From positions 41,758 to 49,062 of the forward strand of contig DCIN01000007.1 in assembly GCA_002315815.1 (NCBI GenBank): a DNA stretch of 7,305 nucleotides. Direction: 5' to 3'. The position numbers were made by a program, and so were the translations under genes. The notes beneath the pieces are model-generated. The model ran no database searches. It worked only from the letters and a program-made list of their open reading frames with translations, and had not been told where the DNA came from. This DNA comes from Bacteroidales bacterium UBA1725. Lineage in GTDB: Bacteria > Bacteroidota > Bacteroidia > Bacteroidales > UBA932. How positions within the stretch are numbered: position 1 is the first letter of the stretch; each line of letters opens with the position of its first letter. This document shows, one piece after another, positions 1 through 6,330 of the stretch.

Positions 1-24
1 GAAGCAGAGTCTGAAGCAGAGTCC
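1..24 (+). repeat. 12-bp tandem direct repeat (Glu-Ala-Glu-Ser) in OstA-like gene
   Basis: Two adjacent 12-bp units, GAAGCAGAGTCT and GAAGCAGAGTCC, differ at one base and encode EAES twice. They sit in an acidic linker just before the visible OstA-like repeat. The array may extend left of the window, which cannot be seen. Confidence 0.6.
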
Positions 25-1206
25 GAAGTCCAGCAGGACAGTCTTGCCGTTCAGGCACCTGACACTACAAAGATAGGTTTCCTTCTGGGACTTGGAAGGG
101 TCAGAGTCTTCAAGAGTGATATGCAGATGCTTTGTGATTCGCTCCGGTACAGCGATTTGGATTCCATAGCCCGAATGTACATCAACCCTGTGGTATGGAA
201 CGAAACGACCCGCCAATATACGGCTGACAGCCTTTTCCTGCTCGTGAGGGGAGGCAGGGCGGATCGGGCCAATCTGATGTCCAACGCCTTCATCGCCTGC
301 AAGGAGAGCGACAAATACTATGACCAGATAAAGGGCACGGATGTCGTTGCATTTTTCGGCGAAGACTCGGCACTACAGCGCTTCGATGCTCTGGGCGGCA
401 CTACGGCACTGTTCTATCTCAAGGAAAACGAGGAGATTGCGACCGTGAACAGGGTGGAGTGCAAGATGATGTCGGCCACCCTCAGCGCCGGTACTGTGGA
501 CAAGGTGCATTATTACGACAGTCCCAAGAACGATGCCTATCCAGTTGTCCAGCTTCCAGCCAAGGAGCATCGTCTCAAGGGATTTGTCTGGAAGCCTGAC
601 GAAAGACCTGCAAGCAAGGATGACATCACCACGATGGAACTGCTGCCGGGAGAGAGAAGCAGATATCTCGCGATTCCTGAACCGGAATTCAGCAGAACCG
701 ATGTCTTTTTCCCCGGCCATATGGAACAGTTGTATTTAGAAATAGAGCAGGCCAGACAGATGCGACGGGAATCCAGATCCAGACAGGCAGAGGCCTCCGG
801 CAGCCATCCTGCCGACAGTTCCGCCTCCCTTTCCTCTGTTTCTCCGGAGGATTCGCTACGGACTGCAGCTTTGTCTGACAGTCTCGGATTGCGGTCCGGT
901 GTTCCTGCCGACAGTCTGGCTTCTGCCGACAGCCTTGCCGCTGCAAGAGATTCGGTTGTCCAAAGTGCCAGACAGTTACGTATTGCACGCCGGGATGCAC
1001 GCTGGGCTGCTAAGGATGCTCAAGATTTGGCCAAAGCCAAAGCCAAAGAACAGAAAACACTTGAGAAGAAGCGCAGGAAAACGGCCCGACTGTATGTGAT
1101 TCAGCGCAGACAGGATGCCGAGGATGCTGCCAAACTGCAGAAATACATAGAAATATACACAAAAAGGAAAGCGAAAGAAGATGAAAGAAAACAAAACTCC
1201 GATTGA
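1..1206 (+). CDS. OstA-like (LptA/OstA_2 family) envelope protein, 3' part, truncated by window edge
   Basis: The reading frame is open from base 1, so the gene starts outside the window; an internal ATG at 121 is not the true start because the domain already begins before it. About 401 residues are visible. Residues ~24-235 resemble the Bacteroidetes OstA-like/OstA_2 family, with the recurring pattern of a metal-free beta-jellyroll repeat: 'RVRVFKSDMQMLCDSL', 'MYINPVVWNE', 'RADRANLMSNAFI', 'QIKGTDVVAFF', and then 'HRLKGFVWKPDERPASKDDI'. By family, such proteins are periplasmic and relate to LPS transport (LptA/LptD N-terminal domain); the exact role here is inferred. After ~residue 245 comes an unusual tail rich in Ser/Asp/Ala with repeated DSL units, then a Lys/Arg/Ala/Glu-rich, probably helical end. 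The last 26 bp overlap the transporter start, so the two genes are probably cotranscribed. Family assignment is fairly sure. Confidence 0.82.
   Translation, partial: EAESEAESEVQQDSLAVQAPDTTKIGFLLGLGRVRVFKSDMQMLCDSLRYSDLDSIARMYINPVVWNETTRQYTADSLFLLVRGGRADRANLMSNAFIACKESDKYYDQIKGTDVVAFFGEDSALQRFDALGGTTALFYLKENEEIATVNRVECKMMSATLSAGTVDKVHYYDSPKNDAYPVVQLPAKEHRLKGFVWKPDERPASKDDITTMELLPGERSRYLAIPEPEFSRTDVFFPGHMEQLYLEIEQARQMRRESRSRQAEASGSHPADSSASLSSVSPEDSLRTAALSDSLGLRSGVPADSLASADSLAAARDSVVQSARQLRIARRDARWAAKDAQDLAKAKAKEQKTLEKKRRKTARLYVIQRRQDAEDAAKLQKYIEIYTKRKAKEDERKQNSD
809..932 (+). repeat. Dispersed CTGCCGACAG repeats coding for ADS units in the OstA-like tail
   Basis: The 10-mer CTGCCGACAG occurs at 809-818, 905-914 and 923-932, always in the same reading frame, and encodes the PADS, PADS and SADS units of the Ser/Asp-rich tail. 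Together with other DSL codon blocks it gives the tail a low-complexity, internally duplicated look. It most likely reflects repeat expansion inside the coding region and not an independent element. Confidence 0.5.
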
Positions 1207-3091
1207 GGTCACTCCCTATTCAGTGGCAATGGGCATTCTTATGGCCGTTGTCTTCTCTGCCGCCGCTGCATATCTGGGGCTCAAGGTGGGACAGGTGTTC
1301 GAAGCCGCCATCCCCATCGCCATTCTGGCTGTTGGTGTCACCGGGGCCCTCAAAAAGAAGGACGGACTCCATCAGAACGTCATAATCCAGAGCATTGGTT
1401 CTTGCTCGGGAGTGATTGTGGCCGGTGCCATATTCACACTTCCGGCCATCTATATCCTCGGTCTGGACGTGAACTTCATTCAGATGTTCCTCTCATCGCT
1501 GCTTGGCGGTGTGCTGGGGATATTCTTTCTGATTCCGTTCCGTAAGTACTTTGTGAAGGAGATGGACGGCCAGTATCCCTTCCCTGAGGCTACAGCCACC
1601 ACCCAGGTGCTCAAGAGCGGAGAAGCCGGAGGCAGCAGTGCCAGAACCCTTCTGGTCAGCGGACTTGTAGGAGGAATCTATGATTTTGCAGTGGCCACCT
1701 TCGGGGCCTGGTCCGAAACACTTTCCACTACTGTCACACACTGGGGGCAGGTTATAGCCGACAAGGCCAAGTTCGTGGTCAAGCTCAATACCGGAGCCGC
1801 CATCCTCGGTCTCGGTTACATTGTAGGTCTCAAGTATGCATTCATAATCTGCTGCGGTTCTTTCCTGGTATGGTTCGTAATCATTCCGCTGATGAACCTC
1901 TTGTGGGGCGGTCAGGTCATTGACCTTATGGGCACAGGAGTGGTGCAGACCATTTCTCAAATGAGTCCCGACCAGATATTCAAGGAATACGCACGCCATA
2001 TCGGCATAGGCGGCATAGCCACAGCCGGAATCATAGGAATCATCAAGAGTTCCGGAGTCATCAAATCCGCCCTCGGATTGGCTGTCGGAGAGTTCCGCAA
2101 GAAAAGCGGGGCTTCACAGACGGAGGATCGCTGCCAGCAGGACCTTCCGATGAAGACAGTGGTATTCGGCATTGTCATCGCTCTGCTTGCCGTGTTTGCC
2201 TTCTTTGCTTTCGGAGGGGTTGTCAACACTGTGTGGCAAGCCCTCATAGGACTTCTCATCGTCTCTGTCATCGCATTTCTGTTCACAACCGTCGCTGCCA
2301 ATGCAATAGCCATTGTGGGCACCAATCCGGTGAGCGGAATGACGATTATGACTCTCATCATCACGGCTCTTGTGCTTGTGGCCGTAGGTCTGAAGGGTAA
2401 TGCCGGAATGGTTGCGGCAATGGTCATAGGCGGTGTAGTCTGCACGGCTCTTTCGATGGCAGGAGGACTCATTACCGATTTCAAGATTGGCTACTGGTGC
2501 GGAACAACTCCGGCCAGACAGGAGACCTGGAAATTCATTGGGACCGTTGTGGCCGCTGCCACAGTCGGCGGAGTGATGCTGGTGCTGAACAAGACATACG
2601 GATTCACCGGAGACGGGGCCCTCGTAGCCCCTCAGGCCAATGCGATGGCGGCTGTGATTCAGCCTATGATGAACGGAGGCAACGCTCCGTGGCTTCTCTA
2701 CGGAATAGGAGTGCTTATTGCTGTGCTGCTCAATTTCTTAAAGGTTCCAGCACTGGCATTCTGTCTCGGTATGTTCATTCCTCTTGACCTCAACTTACCC
2801 TTGCTTGTTGGTGGAGCGATTGCCTGGTTCGTAGGTTCACGCTCAGCAGACAAGGCTGTAAATGAAGCTCGTGCCTCCAAGGGCACTCTCGTTGCCAGTG
2901 GCTTTATTGCAGGAGGTGCGTTGATGGGTGTGGTTTCCGCGGTTCTCAAGTTTGCAGGATGTGACTGGTTCCTTGACGGATGGAATACCGTCGGTGCCAA
3001 TGGTACTTCCCCCGCGCAGATGATTGCCGTAATACCGTTTGTGTTAATCTGTATCTATATGACTGTCTCCAGTCTGAAAACCAGAAAGTAA
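1181..3091 (+). CDS. OPT-family oligopeptide transporter
   Basis: A 636-residue, very hydrophobic protein with about 16 predicted membrane segments, the usual size and topology of prokaryotic OPT (oligopeptide transporter) proteins. Family landmarks are visible: the N-terminal 'AAAYLGLKVG' helix (~29-37), the 'DGQYPFPEAT' motif (~129-138), 'GTNPVSGMT' (~380-388, a variant of the OPT NPG-type motif), and a 'DFKIGYWCGTTPARQE' loop (~434-449) like the conserved 'D-x-K-x-G-x-x-x-G-x-x-P' stretch. It should sit in the inner membrane and import short peptides, or in some relatives metal chelates; the substrate is not readable from sequence. The ATG at 1181 gives the expected short cytoplasmic N-terminus before TM1. 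A weak AGGA lies 12 bases upstream. The start lies inside the end of the OstA-like gene, which suggests translational coupling. Confidence 0.93.
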   Translation: MKENKTPIEVTPYSVAMGILMAVVFSAAAAYLGLKVGQVFEAAIPIAILAVGVTGALKKKDGLHQNVIIQSIGSCSGVIVAGAIFTLPAIYILGLDVNFIQMFLSSLLGGVLGIFFLIPFRKYFVKEMDGQYPFPEATATTQVLKSGEAGGSSARTLLVSGLVGGIYDFAVATFGAWSETLSTTVTHWGQVIADKAKFVVKLNTGAAILGLGYIVGLKYAFIICCGSFLVWFVIIPLMNLLWGGQVIDLMGTGVVQTISQMSPDQIFKEYARHIGIGGIATAGIIGIIKSSGVIKSALGLAVGEFRKKSGASQTEDRCQQDLPMKTVVFGIVIALLAVFAFFAFGGVVNTVWQALIGLLIVSVIAFLFTTVAANAIAIVGTNPVSGMTIMTLIITALVLVAVGLKGNAGMVAAMVIGGVVCTALSMAGGLITDFKIGYWCGTTPARQETWKFIGTVVAAATVGGVMLVLNKTYGFTGDGALVAPQANAMAAVIQPMMNGGNAPWLLYGIGVLIAVLLNFLKVPALAFCLGMFIPLDLNLPLLVGGAIAWFVGSRSADKAVNEARASKGTLVASGFIAGGALMGVVSAVLKFAGCDWFLDGWNTVGANGTSPAQMIAVIPFVLICIYMTVSSLKTRK

Positions 3092-3130
3092 TAATCTTTA
3101 TTGTTTGACCGGATAGTATTTCAGAAAACT

Positions 3131-3589
3131 ATGAACAAGTTTATGCAACTCGCCATTGAGGAAGCTCTCGACGGCATCAACAAAGGCCACGGAGGCCCTT
3201 TCGGATCTGTGATTGTACGTAACGGAGAGATAGTTGGCAAAGGCCACAACAGGGTGCTCAAAAACAACGACCCCACCTGCCACGGTGAGGTCGATGCCAT
3301 TCGCAAGGCCTGCTACAATCTCGACACTTTTGATTTGTCGGACTGTGAGTTGTACACCACAGGAGAACCTTGCCATATGTGCCTGTGTGCGTGTATGTGG
3401 GCCAATATCAAGACGATATATTATGGTTGCACTATAGAGGACAACGCCCGCATCGGTTTCAGGGACGAAAAGTTCGACGGTATTTTCAGCGGTAGGGACA
3501 AGCTCCGGAATTATATGCTGGAACTTGACCGTGAAGCCTGTCTCGAACTTTTCGACAAGTATCTTTCAATGCAGCACAAGTCATATTGA
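3131..3589 (+). CDS. Nucleoside/guanine deaminase-like protein (cytidine deaminase superfamily)
   Basis: A 152-residue cytoplasmic zinc deaminase of the CDA superfamily. From the ATG at 3131 the protein begins MNKFMQLAIEEALDGINKG, which lines up with the start of Bacillus-type guanine deaminases; a TTG at 3101 in the same frame would add 10 residues but is less convincing. The zinc site is complete: His51-Gly52-Glu53 (H-x-E, with Glu53 as proton shuttle) and Cys81/Cys84 in 'GEPCHMC'. 'GGPFGSVIV' (~22-30) and 'NNDPTCHGE' (~45-53) are also typical. Similarity to GuaD suggests guanine to xanthine deamination, but the His-Gly-Glu subgroup includes enzymes of uncertain substrate, so the name is kept general. 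It follows the OPT transporter after 39 bp and probably shares its transcript. It ends 17 bp before the convergent lipoprotein gene. Confidence 0.9.
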   Translation: MNKFMQLAIEEALDGINKGHGGPFGSVIVRNGEIVGKGHNRVLKNNDPTCHGEVDAIRKACYNLDTFDLSDCELYTTGEPCHMCLCACMWANIKTIYYGCTIEDNARIGFRDEKFDGIFSGRDKLRNYMLELDREACLELFDKYLSMQHKSY

Positions 3590-3606
3590 GAAAGTGAACA
3601 TTTTTC

Positions 3607-4818
3607 TTACAGCATTGAGCTGACAGAAAGACAGATATCATCAATACGGACGTTGCTTGACCCCGTATTTTTGATTTCCAGAGATATGGTGCCTGCGCCG
3701 GAAGTCGTTGATATGGTCCACTTTTTCTGTGAACCGGAAATGGTCACTCCGGAAGTTGAGCTTGTGACGGCAAAAGTAGTTTTGTTCGACTTGAAAGTAA
3801 GAGTTGCGTCTTTTACATCGCTGAAGGGTATGCCCGTGATTGTCCAAGTCTGATTGCTCTTTGACAGCAACAGTTCCGGACTTGTGCCTCCCGCTAATGC
3901 ATCGTTGTATGTCTTTGTGTTGGCAGAGCTGTTGACGTATGTCAGGGACGATCCTCCGAAGGTGTTTGTTCCCGTAAAATTGTAGGCAGAGGGCTGAACA
4001 TTGGCAGATGCACCCGACCAGTCTTCCGACCAAAGCACATCGGGAACGAAATCGACAGGATAAATTGTATTTGCCACTGTGCTGATATCACTGTTTCTTA
4101 CAGTGGTCATTGCTTTTGATGTCGTTCCGTCGCTCACTTCAATTGTCAGATTTCTGTAGATTTGAGCTGGTATTGCAATGTGGAACACGGTTCCGCTTGC
4201 GGTGGTTGTCACTCCGGTGTCGCCGCAGTCAAGGGTCACAATGTCGGTGACGCTTGTCGAATCTGAGAGAACAGCACTTTGTCCCGATACTGTGAAAGTG
4301 CCGCTTGTCGCCTTGTTTTTCGAATACAGCTTTATGCTCCTTACATTATTTACGTCATTGTTCTTGACTTTTACGGCTATGACGGCACAGATGTTCTTGA
4401 AGTCAAGACGTTGAGTATTCCCCGAAGCGTACATTGGATTCAGACTGAAGTCACCATAGCTCTGTGTGGCAGGCAGGACGGTACTGGAACCGTTGTAGAT
4501 TGAGGCAGGGTAATATGCAGTGAAGGGAGCGACGGGGTTGGCAGATGTACTGTCTTTCTTTGTGAATACTGCTATGGAGTTGTCAGTAACGTCGGGGGTC
4601 GCCGTAAACGTGATTCCGTTGATGGAAATTTCATCTCCTGCCTCCCACTCAACCTTCATTCCGTCCAGATTGGTTTTGGTGGCCGGTCCGTCCGTTATCA
4701 CGGCGGTGAAAGTCATAGGAGCCTCATCAGCAATATTTTCAATCCGGTTTTCTTTCTGGCAACCGCTAACGAACAACATTGCAGCTATAATGGCCGCTGT
4801 CAGGAATAGTTTTCTCAT
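3607..4818 (-). CDS. Fimbrillin-family lipoprotein with additional C-terminal beta domain
   Basis: A 403-residue protein with a type II signal peptide: MRKL, a hydrophobic stretch, then the lipobox Val17-Ser18-Gly19-Cys20. Cys20 is followed by Q-K-E-N, polar and acidic residues compatible with a Bacteroidetes surface-export signal. Residues ~35-260 show fimbrillin (Mfa-like) hallmarks: 'MTFTAVI', 'ATKTNLDGMKVEWEAGDEI' (~46-64), 'FTAYYPASIY' (~99-108), 'LPATQSYGDF' (~115-124) and 'LDFKNICAVIAVKV'. Such proteins are outer-membrane-anchored fimbrial subunits, tip or anchor components or relatives. From ~262 ('LWSEDWSGA') to the end there is a second Ser/Thr/Asn-rich beta-type domain ending 'NVRIDDICLSVS', similar to C-terminal adhesion or carbohydrate-binding-like modules, function unknown. 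An AAGGA lies 8 bases before the ATG. A 42-residue small ORF lies 24 bp upstream on the same strand. The exact role (fimbria versus other surface adhesin) is open. Confidence 0.85.
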   Translation of the reverse strand: MRKLFLTAAIIAAMLFVSGCQKENRIENIADEAPMTFTAVITDGPATKTNLDGMKVEWEAGDEISINGITFTATPDVTDNSIAVFTKKDSTSANPVAPFTAYYPASIYNGSSTVLPATQSYGDFSLNPMYASGNTQRLDFKNICAVIAVKVKNNDVNNVRSIKLYSKNKATSGTFTVSGQSAVLSDSTSVTDIVTLDCGDTGVTTTASGTVFHIAIPAQIYRNLTIEVSDGTTSKAMTTVRNSDISTVANTIYPVDFVPDVLWSEDWSGASANVQPSAYNFTGTNTFGGSSLTYVNSSANTKTYNDALAGGTSPELLLSKSNQTWTITGIPFSDVKDATLTFKSNKTTFAVTSSTSGVTISGSQKKWTISTTSGAGTISLEIKNTGSSNVRIDDICLSVSSML

Positions 4819-4826
4819 AATGTGAA

Positions 4827-4831
4827 TCCTT
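4827..4831 (-). promoter_or_regulatory. Shine-Dalgarno-like AAGGA of the fimbrillin-like lipoprotein
   Basis: On the minus strand AAGGA precedes the ATG by 8 bases. It is notable because most genes here lack a clear Shine-Dalgarno, as is usual in Bacteroidota, and it supports the start at 4818. Confidence 0.45.
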
Positions 4832-4842
4832 ATATAGATGAA

Positions 4843-4971
4843 TCAATACCAGTTGCTGGTATTTCCGTTGTTGAAATTTTGATTCTGGCCGCTCTCGCAG
4901 ATAACCCGGGCCGGAGCAAGTTCAAGTATTTCCACGATGGGATACACATAGGTTTCGGTTTGAATAGTCAT
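4843..4971 (-). CDS. Small 42-residue protein with Cys-x-Ser-Gly core, upstream of fimbrillin-like lipoprotein
   Basis: ATG at 4971-4969, TGA at 4845-4843, 42 residues. It has no signal peptide or membrane segment. The N-terminal half reads MTIQTETYVYPIVEILEL, then a short Pro-Ala linker, then 'VICESG' (Cys25, Ser27, Gly28), and an Asn/Gly/Gln-rich tail ending Asn-Trp-Tyr. The layout (aromatic-x-Pro, an alternating Val/Glu/Leu stretch, Cys-x-Ser-Gly, polar tail with a terminal Trp) resembles, from memory, short uncharacterised Bacteroidales proteins often found beside surface lipoprotein genes; no search was possible. It lies 24 bp upstream of the fimbrillin-like gene on the same strand and fills most of the otherwise empty gap after pepT. 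It could be a secreted or modified peptide, a leader peptide controlling the lipoprotein, or a chance ORF. Function unknown. Confidence 0.55.
   Translation of the reverse strand: MTIQTETYVYPIVEILELAPARVICESGQNQNFNNGNTSNWY
4845..4863 (-). promoter_or_regulatory. Perfect 8-bp hairpin at the end of the small ORF, in the lipoprotein 5' leader
   Basis: On the minus strand AATACCAG-CAA-CTGGTATT forms an 8-bp perfect stem with a 3-base loop. It covers the last codons of the small ORF and the first base of its stop codon, and ends 26 bases before the lipoprotein ATG. No T-run follows, so it does not look like an intrinsic terminator; a role in coupling, RNA processing or stability is possible. Confidence 0.4.
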
Positions 4972-5064
4972 AAATACACTGTTTTGGTTTTTAATAGGTT
5001 ATACTCGTCAATCTTTGGTAACTTATTTTTTTCGCTTCACTTAGTATTATCGTTTCACTAAGAT

Positions 5065-6285
5065 TTACATAGAGTATAGGGACAGGATATTGAGAATGAC
5101 TTTAGTCGCTTTCTCCATTGATTCGACAGTAACCCATTCCATTTTGCCGTGGAAATTCTGCCCTCCTGCGAAAAGATTGGGACAGGGAAGTCCGCGGAAG
5201 GACAGATTGGCACCGTCGGTACCGCCGCGTATGGGCTGAATCCGGGGTTTTACACCTGCCATCTCCATAGCTTTGGCTGCAGTCTCAATTATATGATAAT
5301 GAGGCTCAACCTGCTCTCGCATATTATAATAACTATCTTTGATTGTGGCAGTGACAGTACCTTCGCCATAGCGGGCATTGATGAAATCGGCGCAACGGCG
5401 CATAAGCTGTTTTTTCTTCTCGAACTTGGATTTGTCGTGGTCTCTTATAATATAGGTGAGATCGGCATCTTCCACACTCCCCTTCATCCCAATCAGATGG
5501 AAGAAGCCTTCGTAGCCCTCTGTGCGTTCCGGTCTCTGGTCCTGAGGAAGCAAGGCATCAAATTCTTCGCCTATATGCAATGCGTTGAGCATTTTTCCTT
5601 TGGCATAACCTGGGTGAACATTGCGCCCCTGAATATGGATTGATGCAGCAGCAGCGTTGAAATTCTCGAATTCGAGTTCTCCGACTTCACCTCCGTCCAT
5701 AGTATATGCATAGTCAGCCCCGAATTTCTTGACATCAAACTTGACCACACCGCGCCCAATCTCTTCGTCGGGAGTGAAGCCTATACGGATCGGGCCGTGT
5801 TTGAATTCAGGATGAGTCACAATATACTGCACCGCATCCATAATCTCTGCTACTCCGGCTTTGTCATCGGCCCCCAAAAGAGTCGTGCCGTCGGTGGTCA
5901 CGAGGGTCTCCCCTTTGTGGAGCAGAAGCTCCGGGAATTCCGAAGGTTTCAGGAACAGGCCCGGGACGGCCTTCAGAGCAATGTCGGAACCGTCATAGTC
6001 CTTTATTATCTGCGGCTTGACATCTTTGCCTGATGCATCGGGAGCTGTGTCAACGTGTGCAATGAAGCCGATGGCCGGAGAATCTTTGCCGTTGTTGGCG
6101 GGGATTGAGGCCATAACATAACCGAATTCATCCAAATCCGCCTTAACCCCGAGGGTTGTGAGTTCATCTCTCAATAAGTTGAGGAGAACAAGTTCCTTGC
6201 TTTCGGAAGGCTGACTTTCACTTTCCTCGTTGGATTGGGTGTCAATTGCGACGTAGCGCAGAAATCTGTCCAATAGTTTTTCCAT
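5065..6285 (-). CDS. pepT: Peptidase T (tripeptide aminopeptidase, M20B family)
   Basis: A 406-residue protein, matching the usual ~408 of PepT, the cytoplasmic zinc aminopeptidase that removes the N-terminal residue of tripeptides. Active-site landmarks are all present: His77 and Asp79 in 'FIAHVDTAP', Asp140 in 'LLGADDKAG', the catalytic pair Glu174-Glu175 in 'TPDEEIGRG', Asp197 in 'TMDGGEVGELE', and His379 in 'GGQNFHGKMEW'. Typical PepT blocks 'NVHPGYAKGKMLNAL' (~222-236) and 'PIRGGTDGANLSF' (~351-363) confirm the family against other M20 peptidases. No signal peptide. The ATG at 6285 has AAAGGT directly upstream and gives a full-length N-terminus. The small lipoprotein gene ends 45 bp upstream on the same strand, so the two may be cotranscribed. 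It would act on peptides such as those imported by the OPT transporter elsewhere in the window; that link is inference. Confidence 0.97.
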   Translation of the reverse strand: MEKLLDRFLRYVAIDTQSNEESESQPSESKELVLLNLLRDELTTLGVKADLDEFGYVMASIPANNGKDSPAIGFIAHVDTAPDASGKDVKPQIIKDYDGSDIALKAVPGLFLKPSEFPELLLHKGETLVTTDGTTLLGADDKAGVAEIMDAVQYIVTHPEFKHGPIRIGFTPDEEIGRGVVKFDVKKFGADYAYTMDGGEVGELEFENFNAAAASIHIQGRNVHPGYAKGKMLNALHIGEEFDALLPQDQRPERTEGYEGFFHLIGMKGSVEDADLTYIIRDHDKSKFEKKKQLMRRCADFINARYGEGTVTATIKDSYYNMREQVEPHYHIIETAAKAMEMAGVKPRIQPIRGGTDGANLSFRGLPCPNLFAGGQNFHGKMEWVTVESMEKATKVILNILSLYSM

Positions 6286-6298
6286 ACCTTTGTATAAA

Positions 6299-6314
6299 AG
6301 TGAAGCGATTCACT
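6299..6314 (-). other. Small 6-bp hairpin between small lipoprotein and pepT
   Basis: On the minus strand AGTGAA-TCGC-TTCACT is a perfect 6-bp stem with a 4-base loop, followed by TTTAT. It lies in the 45-bp gap before pepT. The stem is short and AT-rich, so at best it is a weak terminator or attenuator. Confidence 0.25.
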
Positions 6315-6330
6315 GATGCGTGGAAACTCC

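Noticed and set aside
121..123. ATG at 121 as the start of the OstA-like protein
   Set aside because: The frame is open back to base 1 and the domain pattern (GFLLGLGRVRVFKSD) starts upstream of this ATG, so it is internal.
1957..2484. 175-residue minus-strand ORF inside the OPT gene
   Set aside because: It is antisense to a clear membrane transporter, rich in Met/Pro/Thr/Ala typical of the reverse of hydrophobic codons, with no motif.
3101..3130. Longer deaminase reading frame starting at a TTG codon at 3101
   Set aside because: The start is a TTG, and the added 10 residues have no counterpart in GuaD-like proteins; the ATG at 3131 matches the family's N-terminus.
3589..3607. Possible bidirectional terminator in the convergent gap (AGAAA and TTTCT)
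   Set aside because: Only a 5-bp A/T-dominated stem with a 9-base loop; too weak to call.
5033..5062. Near direct repeat CGCTTCACTTAG / CGTTTCACTAAG and an inverted CTTAGT/ACTAAG pair just after pepT
   Set aside because: Short, imperfect, and without a T-run on either strand in the right place; likely chance in AT-rich DNA, and not a convincing terminator.
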